Shown here piece after piece: positions 42,241 to 50,254 of a stretch of DNA of 64,000 bases. Location of the stretch: positions 744,001 through 808,000 of the forward strand of contig NZ_CP089593.1 in NCBI RefSeq assembly GCF_021249405.1, in the 5' to 3' direction. This stretch comes from Halobacterium zhouii (GTDB lineage: Archaea > Halobacteriota > Halobacteria > Halobacteriales > Halobacteriaceae). Numbering within the stretch: position 1 is the stretch's first letter; every line of letters starts with the position of its first letter. Under the pieces are notes generated by a model. That model ran no database searches and was not told the DNA's origin. It saw nothing but the letters and a program-made list of their open reading frames with translations. Made by a program: the position numbers and the translations under genes.

Positions 42241-44073
42241 ATGAAAGTGCGCATCGGTGGTGGCGCGTCAGTCGAGGAGGCGGAAGCGGTCGCCGCCGCA
42301 CTGGCAGAGCACGTCGCAGACGACGTCGAGGTGTATCTCGGGGAGGCGGCGGAACCGGCGGCGGTCCACGACGCGCCCGAGGACGCGGCCCCGGAATCGG
42401 CCGAGGAGCCGGAGTCCGAACTCGGGCCGACGGAACGCGAGGAGCGACTCCGCGAGGAGATCCAGGACATCCTCTCCGGCGGCCCGGAGAAGTACAAGGA
42501 CCGACTGCCCGACCAGGATAAACTGTTCGTCCGCGACCGCATCGACCTCTGGTTCGGTGACGACGAATCCGCGGCGACGGACGCCGAATCGGAGGCTGAC
42601 GGTGTCGAGGAGACGGACTCGGACACCGACGACCCGCTCCTGTTCGAGGACGGGAAGTTCGCGCACTTCGACTCGTGGCACCCGAACAGCCCCGACGTCG
42701 AGGAGTCGGACGAGAACAATCGCCTGCCTGCCGACGGTCTCATCACGGGCGCGGCGGAGTTCGACGGTCGAGACGTCCACTTCATGGCGAACGACTTCAC
42801 CGTGAAGGCGGGGTCGATGGCCGAACACGGCGTCGAGAAGTTCCTTCGGATGCAACAGCGCGCGCTCAAGACCGGGAAACCCGTGCTCTACCTGATGGAC
42901 TCCTCCGGGGGTCGCATCGACCAGCAGACCGGCTTCTTCGCGAACCGCGAGGGCATCGGGAAGTACTACTTCAACCACTCCCGCCTCTCCGGCCGCGTCC
43001 CACAGATCTGCGTGCTGTACGGCCCCTGTATCGCTGGTGCGGCGTACACGCCGGTGTTCGCGGACTTCACCGTGATGGTCGAGGGGATGAGCGCGATGGC
43101 CATCGCGTCCCCGCGCATGGTGAAGATGGTGACCGGCGAGGAGATCGAGATGCAGGACCTCGGCGGCCCCGAAGTGCACGCCCGAGAGTCTGGGAGCGCC
43201 GACCTCGTGGCGCGCGACGAAGAGCACGCCCGCGAACTCGTCGCGAACCTCGTCGAGTACCTCCCAGACAACAGCGACGAGAAGCCCCCGAGCCAGCCGT
43301 CGAAACCGCCCGCGAAGTCACCTGAGGGCATCGACGGTCTGATTCCGGAGGCTCCGAATCGCGCCTACGACATGCACGACCTGATCGACCGCGTGGTCGA
43401 CGCCGACTCCTTCTTCGAACTCCAGCCCGAGTACGGGAAGGAGATCATCACCGGATACGCGCGCATCGACGGGCGCACGGTCGGCATCGTCGCCAACCAG
43501 CCCGCACAGCGCGCTGGTGCTATCTTCCCGGACGCCGCGGAGAAGGCCGCGGAGTTCGTCTGGAAGTCGGACGCCTACAACATCCCCCTCCTCTATCTCT
43601 GCGACACGCCCGGATTCATGGCCGGCAGCCAGGTGGAGAAGGACGCCATCCTGGAGAAGGGCAAGAAGATGATCTACGCGACGAGCGAGGCCACCGTTCC
43701 GAAGCAGTCCGTGGTCGTGCGGAAGGCCTACGGCGCGGGCATCTACGCGATGTCCGGCCCGGCCTACGACCCCGAGTCCGTCATCGGGCTTCCCTCCGGT
43801 GAAATCGGCATCATGGGCCCAGAGGCCGCCATCAACGCGGTGTACGCGAACAAACTCAACGACATCGAGGACCCCGAGGAACGCGAGGAACGCGAACAGG
43901 AACTCCGCGAGGAGTACCGCGAGGACATCGACATCCATCGGATGGCGAGTGAGGTCGTCGTCGACGAGATTGTGGCGCCCTCGGACCTCCGGGGCGAACT
44001 ATCGAACCGCTTTGCGTTCTACGAGGACGTCGAGAAGGACCGGCCGTCGAAGAAACACGGCACCATTCTCTGA
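42241..44073 (+). CDS. Acyl-CoA carboxylase carboxyltransferase (beta) subunit with extra N-terminal domain
   Basis: A 610-residue protein. From about residue 130 it is a crotonase-fold carboxyltransferase: LKTGKPVLYLMDSSGGRIDQ, CVLYGPCIAGAAYTPVF, MEVEG-like and LGGPEVHARESGSADLV, and in the second half RAGAIFPDAAEKAAEFV and KAYGAGIYAMSGPAYDP. It moves carboxyl from biotin to acetyl- or propionyl-CoA. The first 40 residues (KVRIGGGASVEEAEAVAAAL) resemble a small epsilon/PccX-type subunit, here fused in front. The biotin-carrier subunit is not adjacent. The ATG at 42241 is preferred over the open frame from 42184. Confidence 0.85.
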   Translation: MKVRIGGGASVEEAEAVAAALAEHVADDVEVYLGEAAEPAAVHDAPEDAAPESAEEPESELGPTEREERLREEIQDILSGGPEKYKDRLPDQDKLFVRDRIDLWFGDDESAATDAESEADGVEETDSDTDDPLLFEDGKFAHFDSWHPNSPDVEESDENNRLPADGLITGAAEFDGRDVHFMANDFTVKAGSMAEHGVEKFLRMQQRALKTGKPVLYLMDSSGGRIDQQTGFFANREGIGKYYFNHSRLSGRVPQICVLYGPCIAGAAYTPVFADFTVMVEGMSAMAIASPRMVKMVTGEEIEMQDLGGPEVHARESGSADLVARDEEHARELVANLVEYLPDNSDEKPPSQPSKPPAKSPEGIDGLIPEAPNRAYDMHDLIDRVVDADSFFELQPEYGKEIITGYARIDGRTVGIVANQPAQRAGAIFPDAAEKAAEFVWKSDAYNIPLLYLCDTPGFMAGSQVEKDAILEKGKKMIYATSEATVPKQSVVVRKAYGAGIYAMSGPAYDPESVIGLPSGEIGIMGPEAAINAVYANKLNDIEDPEEREEREQELREEYREDIDIHRMASEVVVDEIVAPSDLRGELSNRFAFYEDVEKDRPSKKHGTIL

Positions 44074-44155
44074 TGCGGCGGGTCACCATCCGCTGAGCCA
44101 GCAGGGAACGGAAGCCGCGTCCGCTTCTTGTCGGTGACTGTTCTCCACGCAGTTC

Positions 44156-44191
44156 GTAACTGTCGCCGACCTCGTAACTGTCGCCGACCTC
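44156..44191. repeat. Direct repeat, 2 x 18 bp
   Basis: GTAACTGTCGCCGACCTC occurs twice in perfect tandem (44156-44173 and 44174-44191), followed by a partial third copy (GTAAGCCGAC). It lies 82 bases after the carboxyltransferase stop. Confidence 0.85.
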
Positions 44192-44277
44192 GTAAGCCGA
44201 CCCTACGGCGCGTAATAACTGTCCTTCCGTGGCGTAGCCGGCCTGTAACAAATCCACCGGCAGTCGTCGGGTTGCTC

Positions 44278-44622
44278 GTGGCTTCTCGAACGCAACGCAC
44301 CCACCGACCGACGCTCGACGTCTCCCCGAGGGAGGCGAGACTCTGGGCGGTTGCTTTCGCGGCGCTTCTCGGGGATCTCGTCCTCACGTACTACGGCATC
44401 GCCCACATCGGCCTCCAGGAAGGGAACCCTATCGCGGCGTCGGTGCTCGCTGGCCACGGATACGCGGGTCTCGCCGCCGTGAAACTGGTGGCGTTCGGTG
44501 TCGGCGTCGCGGGTCGACAGATCGTGCCTCCCGCTTACCGGTGGGTCGCACCGTGTTGTCTTGCGGTGCCGTGGCTGCTCGCCGTCGCCGTGAACGCGGT
44601 GCTCATCGCCGGCACGATGTAG
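44278..44622 (+). CDS. DUF5658-like four-helix membrane protein
   Basis: A 114-residue membrane protein starting at a GTG; upstream codons in the open frame look non-coding. The sequence DLVLTYYGIAHIGLQEGNPI carries the DxxLT...EGNP pattern of the DUF5658 group, followed by helices around GLAAVKLVAFGVGVAG and PWLLAVAVNAVLIAG. The function is unknown. A perfect odd palindrome follows the stop directly. Confidence 0.6.
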   Translation: MASRTQRTHRPTLDVSPREARLWAVAFAALLGDLVLTYYGIAHIGLQEGNPIAASVLAGHGYAGLAAVKLVAFGVGVAGRQIVPPAYRWVAPCCLAVPWLLAVAVNAVLIAGTM

Positions 44623-44639
44623 CGAGTGCGACGCACTCG
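44623..44639. terminator. 17-bp odd palindrome directly after the DUF5658-like gene
   Basis: CGAGTGCG-A-CGCACTCG has two perfect 8-base arms and begins at the first base after the TAG stop. It is a possible transcript-end or protein-binding element. Confidence 0.35.
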
Positions 44640-44847
44640 TTGGCCCACGCCTCGCGCGTAGGGAAAACGCGGGCCGGGTCGAAGCGATACTGGGGGTCGA
44701 TGTCGTAGCGTGTGTCGTGCATGTGTGACCATCCGGTGGTCTGGTGACTGGTCGGTGGTTGGTGGGCGGGTCGAACAGAACGCGACGACTCAGTCGAGCA
44801 CGAGTGAGGGTCACCGCAGGCGGACAAAAAGCATCGCGCGTGTGCGA

Positions 44848-45288
44848 CTACTCGCCGGGGTCGGGCCGCAGTTCGGCGGCGAGTACGGCCCACGCGAGAC
44901 CCGCGAGTCCGACGTCGCGCGCCAGCACATCGCCGAACGCTCCCCCGGTCGCCCAGACGACTGCGAGGTAGCCAACCGTCGCTGTCAGCGACACGGCGGC
45001 GACGAACGACGCGAATACTGTGTACCGGTCCGCGAGCAGCGCCGCGCCAAATGCGAGTTCGAGGTAGCCGTTCGCGAGCATGAACACGGTGGGCGACACG
45101 ACGAGCCACGGCGCGAGCCAGTCCGTGACGTACACCGTCCACGCGCCCGGGTCGAGGAGTTTGTGCGCGCCAGCGGCGACCAGCATCGCGCCGAGTGCCC
45201 AGCGCGCGAGCGTGGCTGGCCTGGGGCCGCTCGCTGCGACCCTGCCCGCCTCGACGCCGGTGGTGTCGATGCGGTCCCGGAGTGGCAC
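44848..45288 (-). CDS. DoxX-like membrane protein
   Basis: A 146-residue protein with four hydrophobic helices and the DoxX-type opening LARWALGAMLVAAGAHKLLD, then TVFMLANGYLELAFGAALLA. DoxX-like proteins are small membrane partners of redox or quinone-linked functions and are poorly characterised. It starts 2 bases after the MaoC-like gene stop on the same strand, so the two are probably co-transcribed. Confidence 0.7.
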   Translation of the reverse strand: MPLRDRIDTTGVEAGRVAASGPRPATLARWALGAMLVAAGAHKLLDPGAWTVYVTDWLAPWLVVSPTVFMLANGYLELAFGAALLADRYTVFASFVAAVSLTATVGYLAVVWATGGAFGDVLARDVGLAGLAWAVLAAELRPDPGE

Positions 45289-45290
45289 TG

Positions 45291-45755
45291 TCAGTCCTCG
45301 GCGTGTTCGCGCTTCAGCGAGAGAATCGTGCGCTCGAACTCACAGACCAGTTCGTCCTCGCGGTTGACGGCAAAGGCCTCGACGCGCATCGTGACGACGC
45401 CGCGCTCGCCGTCGCTCGTCTCGCGCTTGTCGGTGACGGTGGACTGCGCGCGGATGGTGTCGCCGTGGAACACTGGAGCAGGGTGCTCGACGTCGTCGTA
45501 GGAGAGGTTCGCGACGATGGTGCCGTCCGTCGTATCCGGAATGGTGAGTCCGACAGCGAGACTCAGCGTGTAGAGACCGTTGACGAGGCGCTCCCCGAAC
45601 TGGGTGTCGGCGGCGAACTCCGCGTCCAGGTGGAGTGGCTGCTGGTTCATCGTCATGTCGCAGAACGCCTGGTTGTCGGACTCACTGACGGTGCGACGCT
45701 TCCCGTGCTCGATGGTCTCCCCGACCTTGAACTCCTCGTAGTACAGCCCGGTCAT
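45291..45755 (-). CDS. MaoC-like hot-dog hydratase (mesaconyl-CoA hydratase-like)
   Basis: A 154-residue enzyme with the R-specific hydratase pattern FCDMTMNQQPLHLDAEFA, whose Asp and His are catalytic, and FGERLVNGLYTLSLAVG. It hydrates an enoyl-CoA. A CitE-like lyase and glutamate dehydrogenase follow to the right. In haloarchaea the methylaspartate cycle uses a mesaconyl-CoA hydratase of this family followed by a beta-methylmalyl-CoA-cleaving CitE enzyme, so that role is plausible, but the glutamate mutase and methylaspartate ammonia-lyase genes are not here. The ATG at 45755 (MTGLYYEEF) is preferred to the longer frame. Confidence 0.75.
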   Translation of the reverse strand: MTGLYYEEFKVGETIEHGKRRTVSESDNQAFCDMTMNQQPLHLDAEFAADTQFGERLVNGLYTLSLAVGLTIPDTTDGTIVANLSYDDVEHPAPVFHGDTIRAQSTVTDKRETSDGERGVVTMRVEAFAVNREDELVCEFERTILSLKREHAED

Positions 45756-45897
45756 GTTCGTGGCGTTGGCTGGGTTCGCCAAAATGGCTCCGGTACTCCG
45801 TGTTGGTGGTGTTTGGTTGAGTGAGATACGTTCCCTGGGGGTTCGAGGCCACCCGGGCCGCACTGGCTGTAGACGACATAGTCACTCCCACCAACAT

Positions 45898-46150
45898 CCA
45901 GAAAGCCCCGGTCGTCTCGACTCGGGAGGTTCGCTGTGCTCCTCGGCCTTCGGCCTGCGGTGCTTGCTTCACCTGCCTTCGTCGAGACGACCGCCCCTTT
46001 CAGTCCCATCCTGCTGGTTGACCAACCGGCATCGGGTGGGACTGAAAGGGGCGGGGCGCTCGCGCTTGCCTGTTCGCTCGCGACGTAAGCACCGCAACGT
46101 AGTGAGGAGCGCAACGAGCGAGCGGACGCGAGCGCCCCGGGGCTTTCTGG
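45898..46150. repeat. Nested inverted-repeat element (MITE-like or structured repeat)
   Basis: A 253-bp element bounded by a perfect 14-bp inverted repeat (CCAGAAAGCCCCGG at 45898-45911, its complement at 46137-46150). Inside are three side-by-side perfect inverted repeats: 12 bp (45910-45921 with 45981-45992), 18 bp (CCGCCCCTTTCAGTCCCA at 45991-46008 with 46037-46054) and 12 bp (46053-46064 with 46127-46138). The outer stem plus three hairpins is a cloverleaf-like layout. GGCTTTCTGGGTG recurs at 46186-46198. No transposase frame is inside. The remaining bases from 45756 to 46283 hold no gene. Confidence 0.85.
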
Positions 46151-46283
46151 GTGGTAATAGAGGTGGTTCGATATCCTCCAGCAGAGGCTTTCTGGGTGTT
46201 CTCGAAGACCGCTTCCCAGAACTCGTCGATACATACACTTCCATCCGGAAACCTACAAGGCGACTGGCACACACGCTTCCGAT

Positions 46284-47168
46284 ATGGCCAGACGAAGCGT
46301 GTTGTTTTCGCCGGGGGACCGCCCGGAGATGCTGCGGAAGGCGCCCGGGACGGGCGCTGACGTCGTGGTGTTCGACCTGGAAGACGCCGTCGCACCCGAG
46401 CGAAAGGACGAGGCGCGGCAGAGCGTCCGGGAGGTCGTTTCGGACCCCGATTTCGACCCGGACTGTGAGGTGTGCGTGCGCGTCAACCCCGTCGGCTCCG
46501 GGGCGGGCGACGACGTGGAGAGTGCGTTGGCGGGCGCGGGCGACGGTGGCGGTGTCCGTGTCGATTCCGTGATGCTGCCGAAGGCGTCGGCAGGCGACGA
46601 CGTGAACACGCTCGCGCGATTGCTCGCGGAGCAGGACCTTAACGCTCCGGTGCTCGCGCTCGTGGAGTCCGCGCGGGGTGTGTTGAACGCCGCCGAGATC
46701 GCGAACGTCGAGGCGACCGACGCGCTCGTGTTCGGCGCGGAGGACCTGTCGGCGGACATCGGCGCGACGAGGACGGACGAGGGGACGGAAGTCCTCCACG
46801 CCCGCGAGCACGTCGTGCTGGCGGCGAGTGCGGCGGACGTGGACGCCATCGACACCGTCTACACGGACATCGAGGACACCGACGGACTCGCCGACGAGAC
46901 GCGCTTCGCCGCGCAGTTGGGCTACGACGGGAAGATGGCCATCCACCCCGCGCAGGTCACGCCTATCAACGACGCGTTCACGCCCGACCCCGAGGACGTG
47001 GAGTGGGCCGAGCGCGTGCTGAACGCGAAGCGCGAAGCGGACGCCGAGGGCAGGGGCGTGTTCCGCGTCGACGGTGAGATGGTCGACGCGCCCCTCGTCG
47101 CACAGGCCGAGCGCATTGTCGCGCGGGCCGAGGCAGCCGACGATGCTGACGCCGACGGAGGCAACTGA
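46284..47168 (+). CDS. citE: CitE-like HpcH/HpaI-family acyl-CoA lyase
   Basis: A 294-residue TIM-barrel protein. RSVLFSPGDRPEMLRKA opens it; VVVFDLEDAVAPERK gives the metal-proximal residues; LALVESARGVLNA and ALVFGAEDLSADIGATR carry the conserved Glu and Asp; KMAIHPAQV closes the barrel. The family cleaves or forms malyl-CoA, beta-methylmalyl-CoA or citramalyl-CoA. Citrate lyase alpha and gamma genes are absent, so it is not a true citrate lyase. With the MaoC-like hydratase on the other side of the repeat element and glutamate dehydrogenase next to it, a methylmalyl- or malyl-CoA role is likely. Confidence 0.82.
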   Translation: MARRSVLFSPGDRPEMLRKAPGTGADVVVFDLEDAVAPERKDEARQSVREVVSDPDFDPDCEVCVRVNPVGSGAGDDVESALAGAGDGGGVRVDSVMLPKASAGDDVNTLARLLAEQDLNAPVLALVESARGVLNAAEIANVEATDALVFGAEDLSADIGATRTDEGTEVLHAREHVVLAASAADVDAIDTVYTDIEDTDGLADETRFAAQLGYDGKMAIHPAQVTPINDAFTPDPEDVEWAERVLNAKREADAEGRGVFRVDGEMVDAPLVAQAERIVARAEAADDADADGGN

Positions 47169-47282
47169 CGCCACCGGTCGACGATTCGGCTGCTCCGTCA
47201 CCGGTACTGACCGACGGAGTATATACTATTCTGTCATCTCGTTCCGTCACGCTTAACGTGAGGGGTGGAATCGATTCACACG

Positions 47283-48536
47283 ATGTCGGGCTCCAATCCG
47301 TTCGAGAATCTGCAGGAACAACTCGACGACGCCGCCCAGTACCTCGACGTGGGCGAGGACGTTCTCGAACGTCTCAAGCACCCCGAGCGCGTGCTCGAAA
47401 CGACGCTCTCGGTCGAGATGGACGACGGGTCCCTCGAGACGTTCAAGGCGTTCCGTTCGCAGTTCAATGGCGACCGCGGCCCGTACAAGGGTGGCATCCG
47501 ATACCACCCCGACGTCTCCCGGGACGAGGTGAAAGCGCTCTCCGGATGGATGGTGTACAAGACCGCAGTCGCCGACATCCCGTACGGCGGCGGGAAGGGC
47601 GGCATCGTCATCGACCCCGACGAGTACAGCGACGGCGAACTCGAGCGCGTCACTCGCGCGTTCGCGACGGAACTCCGTCCGTTCATCGGCGTCGACAAGG
47701 ACGTTCCCGCGCCCGACGTGAACACCGGCCAGCGGGAGATGAACTGGATCAAAGACACCTACGAGACACTCGAGAACACCACCGAACCCGGCGTCATCAC
47801 CGGGAAGGCACCCGAGAACGGCGGGAGCGCGGGCCGCGTCGAGGCGACCGGTCGCTCCACGATGTTCGCCGCCCGCGAGGTGTTCGACTACCTCGGGAAG
47901 GACATCGAGGGCGCGAGCGTCGCCGTACAGGGGTACGGCAACGCTGGCTCCGTCGCGGCGTCCCTCATCGACGACCTGGGCGCGGACGTCGTCGCCGTCT
48001 CGGACTCCTCGGGCGCCATCTACAACTCCGACGGGTTCGACACGCGGAAGGTCAAGCAGTACAAGGCCGAAACCGGCTCCGTCACGGGCTACGGCGCGGC
48101 GACGGACGAGTTGTCGAATCGTGACCTGCTCACGCTAGACGTCGACCTCCTCGTCCCCGCCGCCCTGGAGAACGCCGTAAACGGTGACCTCGCCAGAGAC
48201 GTGCAAGCCGACGTGGTCGTCGAGGCCGCCAACGGCCCGCTCACACCGGACGCCGACGACGTGCTCACCGAGCGCGGCGTCCACGTCGTGCCGGACATCC
48301 TCGCGAACGCCGGCGGCGTCACCGTCTCGTACTTCGAGTGGGTGCAGAACCGCCAGCGCTTCCAGTGGACCGAGGCGCGCGTGAACGACGAACTCGAGGC
48401 GCTCATCACTGACGCCTTCGACGCGATGACCGACGCCTACGAGAAAAACGACCTGCCGAACTTCCGGACCGCCGCGTACGTCGTTGCAGTGCAGCGCGTC
48501 GTCGACGCCTACGAGGGCAGCGGGAGTTGGCCGTAG
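47283..48536 (+). CDS. gdhA: Glutamate dehydrogenase
   Basis: A 417-residue enzyme of the hexameric GDH family: [27 protein letters not shown] with the catalytic lysine, [15 protein letters not shown], then the Rossmann motif [13 protein letters not shown]. It interconverts glutamate and 2-oxoglutarate with NAD(P). The residue after the beta-2 strand ([13 protein letters not shown]) is a small polar one, so coenzyme preference is uncertain. A GTG at 47265 would add six residues; the ATG at 47283 begins the usual family start. An A+T-rich TATATAC stretch about 62 bases upstream may be its promoter. Confidence 0.92.
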   Translation: MSGSNPFENLQEQLDDAAQYLDVGEDVLERLKHPERVLETTLSVEMDDGSLETFKAFRSQFNGDRGPYKGGIRYHPDVSRDEVKALSGWMVYKTAVADIPYGGGKGGIVIDPDEYSDGELERVTRAFATELRPFIGVDKDVPAPDVNTGQREMNWIKDTYETLENTTEPGVITGKAPENGGSAGRVEATGRSTMFAAREVFDYLGKDIEGASVAVQGYGNAGSVAASLIDDLGADVVAVSDSSGAIYNSDGFDTRKVKQYKAETGSVTGYGAATDELSNRDLLTLDVDLLVPAALENAVNGDLARDVQADVVVEAANGPLTPDADDVLTERGVHVVPDILANAGGVTVSYFEWVQNRQRFQWTEARVNDELEALITDAFDAMTDAYEKNDLPNFRTAAYVVAVQRVVDAYEGSGSWP

Positions 48537-48559
48537 TCCGGAACCGCGAAATCCCGAAT

Positions 48560-49702
48560 CTACAGGAAGCCGGCGTCTGCGAGCCGCTCGACACCCTCCT
48601 CCAGTCGCTCCTTACTGGCCGCGTACGAAAGCCGCGCGTACCCCGGCGCGCCGAACGCGCTCCCCGGAACCGTCGCGACGTGGGCCTCCTTCAGCGCGTT
48701 CTGACACCACTGCTCGTCGTCCTCCTCGACGGGTATCATCGCGTAGAACGCGCCTTCAGGCGTCGGCATGTCGATGCCGTGGTCGGCGAACAACTCCAGC
48801 AAGAAGTCGCGGCGCTCCTCGAAGGCCTCGACCATCTCGTCGACGGCGTCGTCGGTGTTCGTCATCGCTTCGACGCCCGCGTGCTGGACGAACGTCGCCG
48901 CCGACGAGACGGAGTGGGATTGCACTTTGCCGACCTGCGAGACCACGTTCTCGGGCGCGGCGAGATAGCCGAGTCGCCATCCCGTCATCGAGTACGCCTT
49001 CGAGAAGCCGTTGATGGTGACGGTGCGCTCGAACATCCCGTCGAGGCTCGCGAGGCTGACGTGCTCGGGGCCGTAGTTGATGTGCTGGTAGATCTCGTCA
49101 GAGATCACGGTGACGTCGTGCTCGACCGCGAGGTCGCGCACGCCCTCCATCGCGGCCCGCGAGTACACCGCACCGGTGGGGTTGCTCGGGGAGTTCACCA
49201 CGAGCACTGCGGTGTCGTCGGTCACCGCGTCCGCGAGGTCGTCGAGCGCTGGCTCCAACTGGAAGTCGTGGGGCGCGAGGTCGACCCGGGAGGGGTCCGC
49301 GCCGGCCATCTTCGCCATCGCCTCGTAGGACACCCACGCGGGGTCGAGCAACGTGACGCCGTCACCCTCGTCGACGAGCGCCTGGAACGACTCGAACAGC
49401 GCCTGCTTCGCGCCTGGCGTGACCACGACGTTGCCCGCCTCGTAATCGAGGCCATCACTCCGGAGCTTCGCCGCGACCTCCTCACGCAGGCGTGGAATCC
49501 CGTTCGACGGCGCGTACTTCGTCTCCCCGGCGTCGAGCGCGTCCTTGCCCGCCTGCTTGACGTTCTCCGGGGTGTCGAAGTCCGGTTCGCCCACCGAGAG
49601 GTCGACAACGTCGACGCCGTCGGCCTCGAGTTCGCTGGCGAGGTTGCTCACCGCGAGCGTCGCGCTCGGCTCCACCCGGGTGACGCGGTCGGCGAAACGC
49701 AT
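48560..49702 (-). CDS. aspC: Pyridoxal-phosphate aminotransferase (aspartate aminotransferase type)
   Basis: A 380-residue class I/II aminotransferase. SVGEPDFDTPENVKQAG, VVNSPSNPTGAVYS, ISDEIYQHINYG and NGFSKAYSMTGWRLGY give the cofactor-binding Asn, Asp, Tyr and the Schiff-base lysine; ARLSYAAS near the end supplies the carboxylate-binding arginine. Family likeness favours aspartate as amino donor. It is convergent with glutamate dehydrogenase and follows ribH one base after the ribH stop, so it shares a transcript with ribH. Confidence 0.88.
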   Translation of the reverse strand: MRFADRVTRVEPSATLAVSNLASELEADGVDVVDLSVGEPDFDTPENVKQAGKDALDAGETKYAPSNGIPRLREEVAAKLRSDGLDYEAGNVVVTPGAKQALFESFQALVDEGDGVTLLDPAWVSYEAMAKMAGADPSRVDLAPHDFQLEPALDDLADAVTDDTAVLVVNSPSNPTGAVYSRAAMEGVRDLAVEHDVTVISDEIYQHINYGPEHVSLASLDGMFERTVTINGFSKAYSMTGWRLGYLAAPENVVSQVGKVQSHSVSSAATFVQHAGVEAMTNTDDAVDEMVEAFEERRDFLLELFADHGIDMPTPEGAFYAMIPVEEDDEQWCQNALKEAHVATVPGSAFGAPGYARLSYAASKERLEEGVERLADAGFL

Positions 49703-49703
49703 C

Positions 49704-50105
49704 TCAGAGCGCCTCCGCGAGGTGGACCGCGCTGTCCACGGCCTCTGCGCCTTTCTCGACCCGTTCGCGGGCTTCCGCTCCCGACATCCCGGGACCGGTG
49801 ACGCCGTACGCGACCGGTGTGTCGCGGTCCAGGCTCACGTCGGTGAGTTTCTGCGCAGTCGAGTGCGCGATGACCTGGTCGTGGTCCGTGTCGCCGGTGA
49901 CGATGGCGCCGACGACCGCCACACAATCCACGCTCTCGCGGCGCGCGAGACGGTCTGCGGCCAGCGGTGCGTCGTACACGCCCGGCACACGCGCCGTCTC
50001 GACCACCTCGGCGTCTGCGTCGGCGGCCGCTTCGAGGGCTGCGTCCTCCATCTGTTCCGTGACGCTGCGGTTGAACTCCGCAACGACGAGTCCGAGGGCT
50101 ACCAT
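49704..50105 (-). CDS. ribH: 6,7-dimethyl-8-ribityllumazine synthase
   Basis: A 133-residue enzyme of riboflavin synthesis: VALGLVVAEFNRSVTEQM opens the fold, VPGVYDAPLAADRLAR and VVGAIVTGDTDHDQVIAHST form the active-site strands (histidine in DHDQVI), and TPVAYGVTGPGMSGAEA ends it. It condenses 3,4-dihydroxybutanone phosphate with the ribitylamino pyrimidine. The ATG at 50105 is preferred over the longer frame to 50213, whose extra codons look non-coding. It forms 60-mer or pentamer shells in other species. Confidence 0.9.
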   Translation of the reverse strand: MVALGLVVAEFNRSVTEQMEDAALEAAADADAEVVETARVPGVYDAPLAADRLARRESVDCVAVVGAIVTGDTDHDQVIAHSTAQKLTDVSLDRDTPVAYGVTGPGMSGAEARERVEKGAEAVDSAVHLAEAL

Positions 50106-50254
50106 GCGTGGTTCGTCGCCCGGAGCGGGTAAAATCCTACCGCAACTGGCAGGCACCCCCGGCCGGTTTGGCCGACACAGCGGGCGCCAGCACGTTCCGA
50201 CTGGACGATACACGGAAAACTTCTAAGCACCCGGTTCCGTTGATTGAACGAAGC

